DNA of 64,000 nt from Novipirellula aureliae (lineage in GTDB: Bacteria; Planctomycetota; Planctomycetia; Pirellulales; Pirellulaceae): positions 248,001 to 312,000 of the forward strand of contig NZ_SJPY01000001.1 of NCBI RefSeq assembly GCF_007860185.1. Direction: 5' to 3'. The position numbers and the translations under genes were made by a program. Shown here in pieces: positions 28,598 through 38,505 of this stretch. The notes beneath the pieces are model-generated. The model did not search any database. It was not told the DNA's origin and saw only the letters and a list, made by a program, of their open reading frames with translations. Numbering within the stretch: the stretch's first letter is position 1; each line of letters opens with the position of its first letter.

Positions 28598-29863
28598 TTA
28601 ACTTAGCGGTTTTTGCATCCGCTGGCGAATGACCACGGCAACGGCGTTAAAGGAAAGCAAAATCCCTAGTAAAACAATAATTCCACCCGCCGCCAGCTGG
28701 TGAAAATCTTCCTGCGGTCGGCTCGTCCAGTTATAAATTTGCAGCGGCATCACCGTGTAACTGTCCATCAAATGCTGAGGGGCAGTACGAATGTAGATAA
28801 TCCCAGCAATGATCAGAATTGGTGCCGTTTCCCCGATCGCACGGCTCATTGCCAAAATCGATCCTGTCATGATTCCTGGAATCGCCGAAGGTAGCGTCAC
28901 GTTCCAAACGACTTGCCAAGGTGTCGCTCCGATCCCAAGAGCCCCATCGCGTAGTGACGAAGGGACCCCCCGCAGTGCTTCTTGCGTGCTGATGATGATG
29001 ACCGGAAGGATCACCAGCATTAGAGTCAAAGCCCCGGCCAGCACTCCGCGGCCGAGCGGCAGCTGAAAATAATACCAGGCCTTTTCGCTAATCCGTCCCG
29101 GCACCGCCGCCGAGTCGATGCCAGCGGAAAGCACTTCCGGATCCGTTGGCATTTCCTCCATCGTATCAACCACGTGGACCACGACCGGCACCAGCCGATT
29201 GCCATCGTTTTCAAACGCATTCATGCCTTGGGTTGGAACCGTTGGCGGATCGGCACGATCGTCAACTGGCACGAGGAAGTAACGCTCATCGACCTCCTCG
29301 CCCATCGTCAAAAAGGGGTCGCTGCCTAAATTGGTAAATTGATCGTAATAGGTTGCACCGATTTCCCAGGCTGCCTGTCCAGGCTTGGAAGCGTTGCCGA
29401 AAAACGAAAACATCGATACAAACGCTGTTAAGCCTAAGATTCCATAAACAACGCTTGGCACCCCTGCCAAATTGCTAATGTTCAATTGGATCACGCTGTA
29501 GCACCATGCCGCAATTTTCGTGCGCGGCTTGAATTCCTCAAGCAGGACGGCCGTTGCGACTCCGATCGGCAACGTGATCATGGCGCAAAGAGCGCAAATC
29601 CATACCGTTCCCATCACCGCGGGGAACATTCCTGCATCCGCAGGGTCAGGCTCAGGCGTTCCACCGAGCAGCGTCCACGAGAGTACCGGAATGCCTTGAT
29701 AGAGAATCGAGACCAGCAGTAAAACCAATACCATGACGGAAATGGTGGCGATGCCGACACACAATCGACGAAACCGAGCATCCGTTCGCATGCGGCGGCG
29801 GCTATCCGTCGGAGGTTTGCCGTCGGTTGGTCCCATCGGCGGATCGAGGGAAGAGTCACTCAT
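28598..29863 (-). CDS. pstA: phosphate ABC transporter permease PstA
   Basis: An inner-membrane permease subunit with six predicted membrane segments. The EAA-type loop ([20 protein letters not shown]) contacts PstB. It overlaps the upstream pstC stop by 4 bp. Odd feature: residues about 157-270 form a hydrophilic insertion between membrane segments (containing [13 protein letters not shown] and [20 protein letters not shown]), making the protein 421 residues, well above the 280-300 of enterobacterial PstA. By topology the loop probably faces outside. Confidence 0.92.
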   Translation of the reverse strand: MSDSSLDPPMGPTDGKPPTDSRRRMRTDARFRRLCVGIATISVMVLVLLLVSILYQGIPVLSWTLLGGTPEPDPADAGMFPAVMGTVWICALCAMITLPIGVATAVLLEEFKPRTKIAAWCYSVIQLNISNLAGVPSVVYGILGLTAFVSMFSFFGNASKPGQAAWEIGATYYDQFTNLGSDPFLTMGEEVDERYFLVPVDDRADPPTVPTQGMNAFENDGNRLVPVVVHVVDTMEEMPTDPEVLSAGIDSAAVPGRISEKAWYYFQLPLGRGVLAGALTLMLVILPVIIISTQEALRGVPSSLRDGALGIGATPWQVVWNVTLPSAIPGIMTGSILAMSRAIGETAPILIIAGIIYIRTAPQHLMDSYTVMPLQIYNWTSRPQEDFHQLAAGGIIVLLGILLSFNAVAVVIRQRMQKPLS

Positions 29864-30828
29864 TCGTACGTCTCCCGGAACCGTTTTCGGATCACGTTAC
29901 CAAACATCGTCAAGGATAACGTGATCAAGAACAACGTGAAGGCAACGGCATACATCGAATAATATTCGGTTCCAAAATTGGAAACATCACCGCCCGCCAT
30001 CTGAACCATAAAACCTGTCATTGTTTGTATTTCATCTCGAGGATCGATCGTTAATTGCGGTCGACTGCCTGCGGCCAAAGCGACAATCATTGTTTCGCCG
30101 ATTGCCCGAGCAATGGCTAACAGAAACGCACTAATAATGCCGCTGAGCGCCGCGGGGACGATAACCTTCACCGAAGCATCAAAGCGAGTCCCACCGAGTC
30201 CATATGCCGCATCGCGAAGCGATTTGGGGACCGCTTGCAGAGCATCTTCCGCAAGCGAGCAAACGGTAGGAAAACATAGAATGCCGACCGCAATCCCTGC
30301 GCTCATGGCGTTGTAGACGCTGAATCCGTCATGCAACCACTGCAAGATCGGCGTGATGGTTGTCAATGCAAAGAACCCGTAAACCACCGTGGGAATTCCC
30401 GCCAAAATCTCCAGTATCGGCTTGAGTGCATTGCGTACTTTTCGAGGTGCGTACTCACTCAAATAGATCGCGGTGATCAGACCCAGCGGCAATGCAAAAC
30501 ACATCGCAATCGCCGTGATCAAGAGCGTGCCGCTGATCAATCCCCAAATTCCGAAACTCTTCGTCGCCCCAAGCAGCGGAGTCCACTGGGCCGATCCCAA
30601 AAAATTACCTAGCGTTACCTCCTCAAAACTGAAAAAGGTAATCGTTTCCCCCAGCAATACTCCGATGATGGCAAGAGTAATGAGAACGGAGAAAACGCCA
30701 CAACAAATTAGCGAAAGAAAGATACCCTTCTCTCTTAGGCGCACAGCACTCAAACTCCGCCGCTGGCGAGCAAAGTAGCTGTCTATTCGCTGCTGTGCGA
30801 GAGGATCGTTAGTGAGTGCTGTAGACAC
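29860..30828 (-). CDS. pstC: phosphate ABC transporter permease PstC
   Basis: The partner permease of PstA, 322 residues with six membrane segments. The family pattern YLSEYAPRKVRNALKPILEI, GIPTVVYGFFAL and the coupling loop PKSLRDAAYGLGGTRFDA are clear. It is preceded by pstS with an 84-bp gap, and its stop overlaps pstA's start (ATGA type), which suggests translational coupling. Confidence 0.94.
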   Translation of the reverse strand: MSTALTNDPLAQQRIDSYFARQRRSLSAVRLREKGIFLSLICCGVFSVLITLAIIGVLLGETITFFSFEEVTLGNFLGSAQWTPLLGATKSFGIWGLISGTLLITAIAMCFALPLGLITAIYLSEYAPRKVRNALKPILEILAGIPTVVYGFFALTTITPILQWLHDGFSVYNAMSAGIAVGILCFPTVCSLAEDALQAVPKSLRDAAYGLGGTRFDASVKVIVPAALSGIISAFLLAIARAIGETMIVALAAGSRPQLTIDPRDEIQTMTGFMVQMAGGDVSNFGTEYYSMYAVAFTLFLITLSLTMFGNVIRKRFRETYE

Positions 30829-30912
30829 AGTAATTCATATAGTTAGTGGCTTGTTTAAACGCGTGGCGAGAGGAGGCAAACGCTTTGCCTGATATCACTC
30901 AAACGCGAACCC

Positions 30913-31929
30913 TCAGTTTACCGTGCTGGTGGTCTTGTAGAGTTCCGTTACCGCACCACTGCGTTTTTTCAAATCTTCTGTCAAGTAATGGGTACCAGTA
31001 TTACCACCACGGCAATGCTTCATCGCTTCGGCGTAGACCGTTTTTGGCAAGGCAACGTATCCGGTTTGCGCGGCCAACTTAGGAGCCATTTGCAAATAGT
31101 AAGCAACGAACCGCCGAACTTCCGGACGCTTGAAAGAACGAGCATTGACGTAGATGAACAAGGGACGACTGAATGGAGCATACGTCCCGTTTTCAATGGT
31201 CGTCGCGTCAGGTGAGACCGGCTCGTTGGTTTCAGGATTAATGATTGGCACCGATTTCAACTTGTCCTGATTTTCTTCGTAGTAGGCGACCCCAAAGAAT
31301 CCAATCGCATTCGGTGAACCCGAAACGCCCGTGACTAGTACATTGTCATCCTCACTCGTACTCATATCCGAGCGAAGAGACCCTTCCTTATCGGCAACGA
31401 CCTCCTTGAAATAGTCGAACGTTCCCGAGTCCGTGCCAGGAGCAAAGATCTTGATTGGCTTCTGCGGCCAACCATCACGGACTTCGGACCATGTCTTCGC
31501 GGACCCTTCGGCAGTAAAAATCTTACGGATCTCATCCACCGACAAATGATCGACAAAGTCATTGTCTTTGTGAACAACCAAGGTCAATCCATCGTAGGCC
31601 ACCGGAATCTCAAAGAATTCAATGCCTGATTCTCGAGCCGCCTCGAACTCGGTCGATTTGATCGGTCGCGATGCATCGGATATATCGGTTTGTCCGATTG
31701 TAAATCGCTTGAACCCGCCACCCGTGCCCGAGACTCCGACATTCACTTTCACGTTAGGAAAATCTTTGGTGAAACCGCTGGCCGCTGCCTCACTAATGGG
31801 GTATACCGTGCTACTGCCGTCAATGTCCACTTTTCCTAGTAGACTCGCATTTTGGGCCTGGCTAGATGCAGGGACTAAGAAACCGAATACAACTGCAGTC
31901 ACAAAATTACGAAAAACTCGACGTCTCAT
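30913..31929 (-). CDS. pstS: phosphate-binding periplasmic protein
   Basis: The substrate-binding protein that delivers phosphate to PstCA. Residues 1-25 form a signal peptide ending SSQA. The phosphate-binding loops are visible as DGSSTVYPISEA near residue 36, SGTGGGFKRF (about 68-77), the Asp-bearing QTDISDASRPI, and PGTDSGTFDYF (about 164-174). It is the first gene of the cluster, as usual when more binding protein than permease is made. I could not identify a Pho-box-like operator upstream. Confidence 0.95.
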   Translation of the reverse strand: MRRRVFRNFVTAVVFGFLVPASSQAQNASLLGKVDIDGSSTVYPISEAAASGFTKDFPNVKVNVGVSGTGGGFKRFTIGQTDISDASRPIKSTEFEAARESGIEFFEIPVAYDGLTLVVHKDNDFVDHLSVDEIRKIFTAEGSAKTWSEVRDGWPQKPIKIFAPGTDSGTFDYFKEVVADKEGSLRSDMSTSEDDNVLVTGVSGSPNAIGFFGVAYYEENQDKLKSVPIINPETNEPVSPDATTIENGTYAPFSRPLFIYVNARSFKRPEVRRFVAYYLQMAPKLAAQTGYVALPKTVYAEAMKHCRGGNTGTHYLTEDLKKRSGAVTELYKTTSTVN

Positions 31930-32330
31930 TGAAGTGCCTTTTTAGCGAAATTGCTTTTTGAAGTTCATTTGTTTCAAGACGGAAAGGATATCAGATCCAA
32001 TTTCTCAAAAGAGGCGAGTTGTGCTAACGGACGATGAAGATTGCGTTAAGATTCCTGAGCCGTTTTCTACCGACCCATCGTGCTGACGCTCCCCCCCTTT
32101 GATACCGAGCAAGTTCGCAAGAAATACCCACTTGCTCCTCCTCCTCATTCGCATCGAGGACAAGCTCCCGAGCAATCGGCGACGTGGCCTGGGGTGCGAC
32201 CTGGGGCGCAATGAAACTGGCCCGACTCTTCGAGAAACGCCAGACATCTGCGATTGTAAAGTGAACTCGTTGTGCGTTACCATGGTGGCACGCGATTTCA
32301 ATCGCTGCTGTCCCTTCAAGTGTACCCAAA
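31930..32330. other. divergent promoter region pstS/dciA
   Basis: A 401-bp stretch between the divergent pstS and dciA-like genes. Short frames on both strands are low-complexity and unconvincing. It must contain both promoters. No direct repeats resembling the enterobacterial Pho box were seen. Confidence 0.5.
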
Positions 32331-32699
32331 GTGACTCAAGCCGTGACGTTCAAAAAAACGAAGCTTCGAAAACCGAGTTACCAAGGTGCCGAGTCGGAGC
32401 GTCCGCGTGAACGCAAAATCGGATCGCTTGTCAATCAATTGATCTCTCGCCGCGGTTATGCCCAAGTGACGGTCGTCAATGAAATGGAAGCTGCCATTTT
32501 AGAGGGGATCGACGAGAGCATCCGCTCAAGTATTCGCGTGGGTAATTTGAAGCGAGGTGTGCTCGACATCTACGCGTCCGATTCGGTAACGCTGCAAGAG
32601 CTGAACTTTCAAAAGCGTTCGATTCTGAAGAAAATCCTAGCAAATCATCCACAAGCAAAAGTCAGTGACTTGAAGTTCCGAATACAAAGCGGTGTCTAA
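32331..32699 (+). CDS. DciA-like helicase-loading protein (DUF721)
   Basis: A 122-residue protein whose residues about 28-122 follow the DUF721/DciA pattern: IGSLVNQLISRRGYAQ, a DESIRSSIRVGNLKRGVLDI strand region, YASDSVTLQELNFQKRSIL and a basic tail FRIQSGV. DciA promotes loading of the replicative helicase DnaB in bacteria that lack DnaC or DnaI. The N-terminus is basic and probably disordered. A GTG at 32331 starts the frame. Assignment is by pattern only; genes for DnaA or gyrase, its frequent neighbours, are not here. Confidence 0.7.
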   Translation: MTQAVTFKKTKLRKPSYQGAESERPRERKIGSLVNQLISRRGYAQVTVVNEMEAAILEGIDESIRSSIRVGNLKRGVLDIYASDSVTLQELNFQKRSILKKILANHPQAKVSDLKFRIQSGV

Positions 32700-32808
32700 C
32701 CCAATGAGACATCGGAGTTATGAGACATCGGAGTTCGCGATTGACGCGAATGGAACGTTGCGGCCCATGGTTGCGGCCCATGAATGTTTTTGGGTGGCAT
32801 TCGATTCC

Positions 32809-34662
32809 CTATTCATGTTGTTTGGCCATAGCCTCCGCAACGATTGGTTCGTAGATACCAGGGATGGCCGTATTGAGAATGACAACACGAATCAGATAGA
32901 TCGCTACAGGGACGCCAAGAATTAGCCCCCACATTCCAAAGAAATGCTCCGCAACAAACAGAATCACGATCACCAAGATGGGGTGCAAATGCCCGAGTTT
33001 CCCAATGATCTGTGGCGACAGTACCAGTCCCTCAAGCAAATGGATCAGGGCGACCGCCATCACGACCTGCAGTACCATGAGGAATGACCCATCCGGCTGC
33101 AAGATGGCAACCGCGCAAATGGGAATGCCCGACAGAATCACGCCAAGGACTGGGATAAAACTAAACACAAAGACGATCAAGGCCAATAGGAACCGGTATT
33201 CGACCCCGATGAAATACAGCGTGACTAGAGTAAAAACAGCATTGAACATTGCGATGATGACTTGCCCCTGAAAGGACTTGCCGATCAGCTTGCCAAACGC
33301 AACAACGTTGGGAGCGATTTCATCATAGATTCGCTGCAATCGTGTTTCGCGAATGCTTGCCACCGCCAGCTTGATTCCATGCCAATCGATCAAGATCAGT
33401 ATAGCCAGTATCAGCGACGTGATGACCTGGATAGGAATTCGGACCAGATGGCTAAGACCTTGATCAACCCGGCCAACCACCGCTTCCATCACGATGTCGC
33501 CGTCATTCTTCGCATGAGTTCGGACCCAGTCGGCAACGTGGCTGGTACCCCACCACTGCCGGCCCAATTCCAACTTGGTCGCCGTCTCAAAATCGTGCTG
33601 TCGGGATGCAAGCGATTCTAGATCCGTTTTGTCATGCTCTCGGACCGCTGCAAGAAATGCATCTCTTCCTTTTGTGTAGGCTGTCGCAAGGGTTTGAAAA
33701 TAGGCAAATTCGATCGGCACGGCGACTGGATTCTCTGCTCGCGATTTTTCGTAGAACGCTTTGAAGCGGTCTTGGTATTCGCGTGATTGTCGAAAGTCGG
33801 TCGACATTCGCACCGCCTGGGCTTTAGCCCATTCATTCTGGAACTGGGTCATCAAAACGGGGTCTAACTTAATGTCAGTCAGGACTTGTTCACAAATCTG
33901 CTGATCGCGATAGGATTCGAAATCGGGACGCTTCTTGAGACTTGCCAATTCGTTCGACTTCTCAGCTAACGAAAACCCTGCGAGCCAGCGTGATCGGTAG
34001 TAATCACTTCGCTGGTCGAGCAGCTGTGGTGCTTTGACCGTCAGGAACCAGTGATCGAACTGCGCGCTGCGTGCCGGTCCAAGCTGACCGTCGGATTTCA
34101 GATGAAGCGTCTGAGCCTGCTCATAATTGGACTCGAACTCCGACCTCAGCCTGGAATCAAGTTGAGGAAACGTTTGGTACAAGCCTTCGCCATTGCGTCC
34201 AGATTCCTCGAACCGCTTGTGCCCTTCCTGATACCGCTGGTCTTGCGGCGAACCAAATTGCTGACGAAATCGCCATGTCCCAACGGTATTGGACAGCACA
34301 CTGTTTTGTATGTCCGCCGCGCTCATACCTTGCATGCGGGCGAGCAAACTTTCGCCTTGACGAATCACCTGAGGCACAAAGTACCGGCCGATTCCATACA
34401 TCCCTAAACAAATCACAGCAAAAACCGACAACGTCACTGCCAACTCCAAGCCTCGGCTCGAACCATCGGACGCAATTCGCTGCATCAGCATCCTGACCAA
34501 GCCACGCGCGACGAAGCAGAGCAGGAATGTCAAGAATCCAATCAGAAAGAATTCACGGAGCAAGAACAACAGCGTAAGAAACGCAGCCCAAATCAGTGGC
34601 TTGTACCACCATGGACTCGGACTGGAGGACTCCGAAAAATGGCTGGATAGATCGCTGCCCAT
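32809..34662 (-). CDS. AI-2E-family transporter with large soluble insertion
   Basis: A polytopic membrane protein of the AI-2E/PerM family, whose members export autoinducer-2 or act as Na+/H+ antiporters. Residues about 20-95 hold the first hydrophobic segments, and about 400-610 the conserved permease block (FIPVLGVILSGIP, LLEGLVLSPQIIGKLGHLHP, FFGMWGLILGVPVAIYL). Between them, about residues 96-400, lies a long charged, helical insertion (617 residues in total against about 350 for typical members). Its composition, rich in Q, E, K and R with WxxR repeats, suggests a coiled extracytoplasmic domain. The role is unknown. Confidence 0.85.
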   Translation of the reverse strand: MGSDLSSHFSESSSPSPWWYKPLIWAAFLTLLFLLREFFLIGFLTFLLCFVARGLVRMLMQRIASDGSSRGLELAVTLSVFAVICLGMYGIGRYFVPQVIRQGESLLARMQGMSAADIQNSVLSNTVGTWRFRQQFGSPQDQRYQEGHKRFEESGRNGEGLYQTFPQLDSRLRSEFESNYEQAQTLHLKSDGQLGPARSAQFDHWFLTVKAPQLLDQRSDYYRSRWLAGFSLAEKSNELASLKKRPDFESYRDQQICEQVLTDIKLDPVLMTQFQNEWAKAQAVRMSTDFRQSREYQDRFKAFYEKSRAENPVAVPIEFAYFQTLATAYTKGRDAFLAAVREHDKTDLESLASRQHDFETATKLELGRQWWGTSHVADWVRTHAKNDGDIVMEAVVGRVDQGLSHLVRIPIQVITSLILAILILIDWHGIKLAVASIRETRLQRIYDEIAPNVVAFGKLIGKSFQGQVIIAMFNAVFTLVTLYFIGVEYRFLLALIVFVFSFIPVLGVILSGIPICAVAILQPDGSFLMVLQVVMAVALIHLLEGLVLSPQIIGKLGHLHPILVIVILFVAEHFFGMWGLILGVPVAIYLIRVVILNTAIPGIYEPIVAEAMAKQHE

Positions 34663-34723
34663 GACAAGACTCGCCGAAAACTTCTAAAAACCAAGACCCC
34701 GCGCCCAAAGCTATTGAGTTGGA

Positions 34724-35290
34724 CTAGTCCAACCCATCCGCTGCACGTCCCCGACTCGACTTCAAGTAAAAGAAACCCGCTGCCGCGGCCGCGACCACAA
34801 TCATGACAATCCACAACACGATCGTGTACTGCTCCAACGTCGCCATCGCTACCAACATGACCGTCAAAACGACCCCCATGATCAAAAGTAGCCAGTCGAA
34901 ATGGATTCCCGCCAAGCAACAGCTAAATGCCAATAACAGCAATGCGAAATCCGAGGAGGACTCGCGACTGATGATCTCCTTTCGCTCCAGCACCGCCAGC
35001 ACTCCGAGAAAAACCAGCAGCACAGACCAATGCGCCAGTTCCCGACTGATCAGATTTCTCAGCCCATCCCCAGCTCGCTTCGCTTTGCGGATGCTTCGCC
35101 ACAATCCGAGTACCGCATAAGTGATCACGACAAACAACCAGTACCACCAGGCACGTTGCTCCAATGCCTGACTCAACCCCATGCCAATCAACGCCAACAC
35201 AAGCATGCCACAGAGCACTCCAAACTGCAGCTTCCAACCTGTGCGGGAGTTTGTCTCTTCTACCAAGCTCGTTTCCGTCGTCTCATCCAT
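34724..35290 (-). CDS. small polytopic membrane protein, unknown
   Basis: A 188-residue protein with about five hydrophobic segments (around LQFGVLCGMLVLALIGMGL, WYWLFVVITYAVLGLW, SVLLVFLGVLAVL, FALLLLAFSCCLAG, WLLLIMGVVLTVMLVAM, IVLWIVMIVVAAAAAGFF). The ATG at 35288-35290 is preceded by a GGGGGAA Shine-Dalgarno-like stretch, which decides it over the upstream frame. It precedes the AI-2E-family gene on the same strand with a 61-bp gap, so the two are probably co-transcribed. No known domain is recognised. Confidence 0.75.
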   Translation of the reverse strand: MDETTETSLVEETNSRTGWKLQFGVLCGMLVLALIGMGLSQALEQRAWWYWLFVVITYAVLGLWRSIRKAKRAGDGLRNLISRELAHWSVLLVFLGVLAVLERKEIISRESSSDFALLLLAFSCCLAGIHFDWLLLIMGVVLTVMLVAMATLEQYTIVLWIVMIVVAAAAAGFFYLKSSRGRAADGLD

Positions 35291-35619
35291 CACTGTTCCC
35301 CCGAGGATCAATTTTCAGCACCTGTACTCCGGATCGCGTGAGGCAAAGTCGCATCAACGCATCTCATGTGGTCAAAAAAGGAAACAGCCATTCAAACGAC
35401 GAATCGAGAGATCGAATCGTTTGATGAGTCCAAGTTTTCGATCGAGATCGATACCGTAGCGGGCAATTCTACTACAGAAAGCCGACGAAACCAAGCAAGC
35501 AAAAGCGCAAACTTGGACTTTGCGGAACCAAGCCAACAGGTTACTCGCGTCCATCCCCTTGGTAGACGCGTTTCCCGAGTGTCGGAAAGACGACATCCAA
35601 CCCGATAGCGTTTGGGCTT
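35291..35619. other. gap without recognisable gene
   Basis: A 329-bp gap between the 3' end of PPK2 and the start of the membrane-protein gene. A plus-strand frame of 80 codons (35366-35608) has no supporting feature. No repeat or hairpin was seen. Confidence 0.5.
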
Positions 35620-36525
35620 CTAGAAGACGCTTTCAACAAAAATCTCTTTGGGCAATGGGTTTCTTTCGTACTCGTCGCTACGCTCTCGCGGCGGCAACTT
35701 GACCGACTCGTTTGGAATTTCCTGATACGGAATTTGAGTCAGCAGATGACGAATGCAATTGAGTCTTGCCCGCTTCTTGACATTTCCCTCGACGACCCAC
35801 CACCTCGAGTACGGCAGGTTTGTTCGCTCCAACATGATCTCTTTGGTCTCGGTGTACTGCTCCCAGCGGCGGCGAGATTCCAAATCCATCGGGCTGAGTT
35901 TCCACTGCTTGAGCGGATCGTTGATTCGGCACTGAAAACGAAACTGTTGCTCTTCGTCGGTAATGGAAAACCAGTATTTAATGAGATGGACTCCTGAGTC
36001 GGCAATCATCCGTTCAAAGCTTGGCACATCGCGAAAGAAAGCTTCGTATTCTTCATCGGTACAGAACCCCATGACACGTTCGACTCCCGCCCGGTTGTAC
36101 CAACTGCGATCGAACAACACGATCTCGCCAGCGGCGGGCAGGTGTGGAGTGTAACGTTGAAAATACCACTGTGATTGTTCACGTTTTGAGGGCGCGGACA
36201 GAGCGACGACCCGACACACACGCGGGTTCAAACGCTGGGTGATTCGCTTGATTGCACCTCCTTTTCCAGCCGCATCGCGGCCCTCGAAAAGGATTGCCAC
36301 CTTGGCGCCCGTTTCGACGACCCAACTCTGCAACTTGATCAACTCTTGCTGTAGCCGCAATAGATGTCGAAAGTATTCGCGGCGACTCATCTCGCCTTCG
36401 GTGCTTGATTTTGAATCGGAGCGATAATCTTGATTCATCATCGCGTCTTCAAGCTCCGCCTCGAATTCCTCGTCAATCGAGTCCAGTATCTCTTCGCGGA
36501 TTCTTAGTATTTCTTGCTCGGTCAT
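35620..36525 (-). CDS. ppk2: polyphosphate kinase 2
   Basis: A class I PPK2, which transfers phosphate between polyphosphate and nucleoside diphosphates, usually making GTP or ATP from polyphosphate. The P-loop is FEGRDAAGKGG (about 80-90), and the Walker B region is VLFDRSWYNRAGVE with the lid arginines behind it. The 301-residue length fits. The ATG at 36523-36525 gives a 28-bp gap from the upstream transporter gene, whereas the in-frame ATG at 36588 would overlap it by 35 bp; I prefer the former. Together they form a phosphate-uptake and polyphosphate pair. Confidence 0.9.
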   Translation of the reverse strand: MTEQEILRIREEILDSIDEEFEAELEDAMMNQDYRSDSKSSTEGEMSRREYFRHLLRLQQELIKLQSWVVETGAKVAILFEGRDAAGKGGAIKRITQRLNPRVCRVVALSAPSKREQSQWYFQRYTPHLPAAGEIVLFDRSWYNRAGVERVMGFCTDEEYEAFFRDVPSFERMIADSGVHLIKYWFSITDEEQQFRFQCRINDPLKQWKLSPMDLESRRRWEQYTETKEIMLERTNLPYSRWWVVEGNVKKRARLNCIRHLLTQIPYQEIPNESVKLPPRERSDEYERNPLPKEIFVESVF

Positions 36526-36553
36526 GGTCGCGTCGTCTTGGGAAAACAGGGTT

Positions 36554-37888
36554 TCATAGCGATTGCAAACCGGGGAGCTGGCCATCATCTATTTTGAATG
36601 CTTGCTGCGGTAGCATTGACGGGTCGAGCGGCATAAGGCCGACGCCAAAAACGGTCGCCTCCCCTTGACTCGAAATCACGTCTCTTGCGAACGCCATCAC
36701 TGCTGGGCTTGCGGAGCCTGAGCCCTGCGATTCGAGTTGCCAGACGTCGGTCGGCGAGTCACCGCCGAACCCATTGATCGGAACCTCAGCCGCTGGCCGA
36801 AGCGTGTCGGAACCGGCTAGCTGCAAATCGCCCGCAAGGACCTCAGAGGGTTCAAAAGAGGAAAGTTTATCAAGGTCGGAGATCGCCGGAGCCGACACCG
36901 TGGATTCCTCCGAAGAGGAAACCTCCGCCGTCCCATTGATGGTGGCAGCGAGAATCGGCAGCCCAATCGCCAAGACCGCACTGACCACTAAACCGACGGT
37001 CGCTTTGCTCGCGTCTCGAAAAATAATGCCGGACGTCTGCTTCAGCGGCGGAGCTTTAAGCAACAACGAGATCGCCGTCTCGCGACCAGCGAGTAGCCCT
37101 AAAAACACCCAAGTCGTACTCATCGGCATGTTGCTGTACTCCTTGAAAATCACCAAGATGAAGCCATAGATGAAGTCGATGAGCGTTGCCGATCGAATAT
37201 CACTGGTGTTCGTCTTGCTGGTCACAATCTGCTGGATCTCACCGCCACGCCTGGAGAATATCAGGGCATGCAAACCGAGCATCACGATCGTGGCAAAGAA
37301 AAAGTAGGGTACATTGAGCTTCCGTGGCAAGTATACGAAAATGTTGGCAAGGTCATGCATCAGCCACTGACTCCACAGAAAAGCCGTCGAAATCCACTGA
37401 AGCGCATACCAATACCTCGCCGCAGGCTTGCTTGCAGAATCAGCAATCCTCTTTTCAAATGACTTGGAGATCAAGAAATAGACACCAATCGCAACGAAAA
37501 ATGAAACCAAGTATCCCAACATCGACTTGGATAGCATCGACGTCATATTGCCTGGTGCAAAAACAGCCAAAACCAAGAACGTTGTACTAACGGGAATGCC
37601 AAATCGTGTCAGAAACAAGATAATGATCGGCGGTACAATATGCAGCCAAGTGATTCCGCCAGCCGGCTGAGGGAACTTTGACAATCGACCAAACGACACG
37701 TCGCCATCGTTTGCGATCCACCCATACACAAAAACAACCATCAGCACCGTACAAGCGAATGCCCACAGTAGCCACCAAGGACGCTTGGCATTTGAACTCA
37801 AAAACGTCCCAAGGGTCTGAATCGCATCGTTCGCGACAATGGAATAGGCGGCCAGCAAAAAGCCAACGAAAGCAAAAGTTTCGGTCAT
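36554..37888 (-). CDS. PiT-like inorganic phosphate transporter
   Basis: A membrane protein of 444 residues related to the PiT (Pho4) family of low-affinity phosphate:cation symporters. The duplicated PiT signature is present: ANDAIQTLGTF (about 19-29) and, in the second half, HDLANIFVY (about 178-186), each followed by a P-x-STT motif (GIPVSTTF, 97-104; NMPMSTTW, 253-260). After the last membrane segment, near 320, a soluble acidic tail of about 120 residues follows, rich in Ser, Glu and Pro, which typical PiT proteins lack. The ATG at 37886-37888 is chosen over a longer frame to 37981. Confidence 0.82.
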   Translation of the reverse strand: MTETFAFVGFLLAAYSIVANDAIQTLGTFLSSNAKRPWWLLWAFACTVLMVVFVYGWIANDGDVSFGRLSKFPQPAGGITWLHIVPPIIILFLTRFGIPVSTTFLVLAVFAPGNMTSMLSKSMLGYLVSFFVAIGVYFLISKSFEKRIADSASKPAARYWYALQWISTAFLWSQWLMHDLANIFVYLPRKLNVPYFFFATIVMLGLHALIFSRRGGEIQQIVTSKTNTSDIRSATLIDFIYGFILVIFKEYSNMPMSTTWVFLGLLAGRETAISLLLKAPPLKQTSGIIFRDASKATVGLVVSAVLAIGLPILAATINGTAEVSSSEESTVSAPAISDLDKLSSFEPSEVLAGDLQLAGSDTLRPAAEVPINGFGGDSPTDVWQLESQGSGSASPAVMAFARDVISSQGEATVFGVGLMPLDPSMLPQQAFKIDDGQLPGLQSL

Positions 37889-38128
37889 CTCGATTAGCCG
37901 TGGCAGAAGAGTTGGGTGGAACGGACAAGACTCTGGTGCGGCAGTATATTGGGCGAAAACTACCTGGCAACTCGAATTCAACAGCTGAGCGAAATCTTCT
38001 TGAAAACTTCATGCGGAGCCCCTGCAACGAATTTCCCCAACCATTCATTCCGCATGCTCATCGATCACTCCATCCTTTGCGTCCGAAACGGGTAGACAGC
38101 ACCCCAACACTTGGATACTTTTAGAACT

Positions 38129-38500
38129 ATGGAAATAAACGAAGCGGTTGTCGCCCTGTCGGCACTAGCTCAGGAATCCCGATTGACTGTCTTTCGGATG
38201 CTCGTCACAGTGGGCGCCGAAGGGTATGCCGCCGGAGAAATCGCCGAGAGGTTAGGTATCCCGCCTGCCACGTTGTCCTTTCACCTCAAGGAACTCGCCA
38301 GCGCGGGCTTGGTGAAATCACGTAAAGAGGGACGCTCGATTACCTACTCGTTGAACCCGAAGGGCATCAATTGCTTGATGGGATTCCTGATCGAAGACTG
38401 CTGTCAGGGGCGTCCTGAATTATGCATCACAGCCGGGTGCTGTGATAAACCGAAGAAGGGCAAGCAGCTCAAGAAGACATCAAAAGCAAAACGAAAGTAG
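38129..38500 (+). CDS. arsR: ArsR-family arsenite-responsive repressor
   Basis: A 123-residue winged-helix repressor. Its helix-turn-helix is [20 protein letters not shown] (about 37-56), followed by the wing [14 protein letters not shown]-terminal cysteine cluster (C91, C92, C99, C104, C105) is suited to binding trivalent arsenic, and is placed as in ArsR types that sense As(III) away from the DNA-reading helix. The basic tail is [17 protein letters not shown]. The ATG at 38129 is favoured over the TTG at 38111. It leads a three-gene operon with GAPDH and arsJ, starting 240 bp from the divergent PiT gene. Confidence 0.88.
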   Translation: MEINEAVVALSALAQESRLTVFRMLVTVGAEGYAAGEIAERLGIPPATLSFHLKELASAGLVKSRKEGRSITYSLNPKGINCLMGFLIEDCCQGRPELCITAGCCDKPKKGKQLKKTSKAKRK

Positions 38501-38505
38501 ATAGG

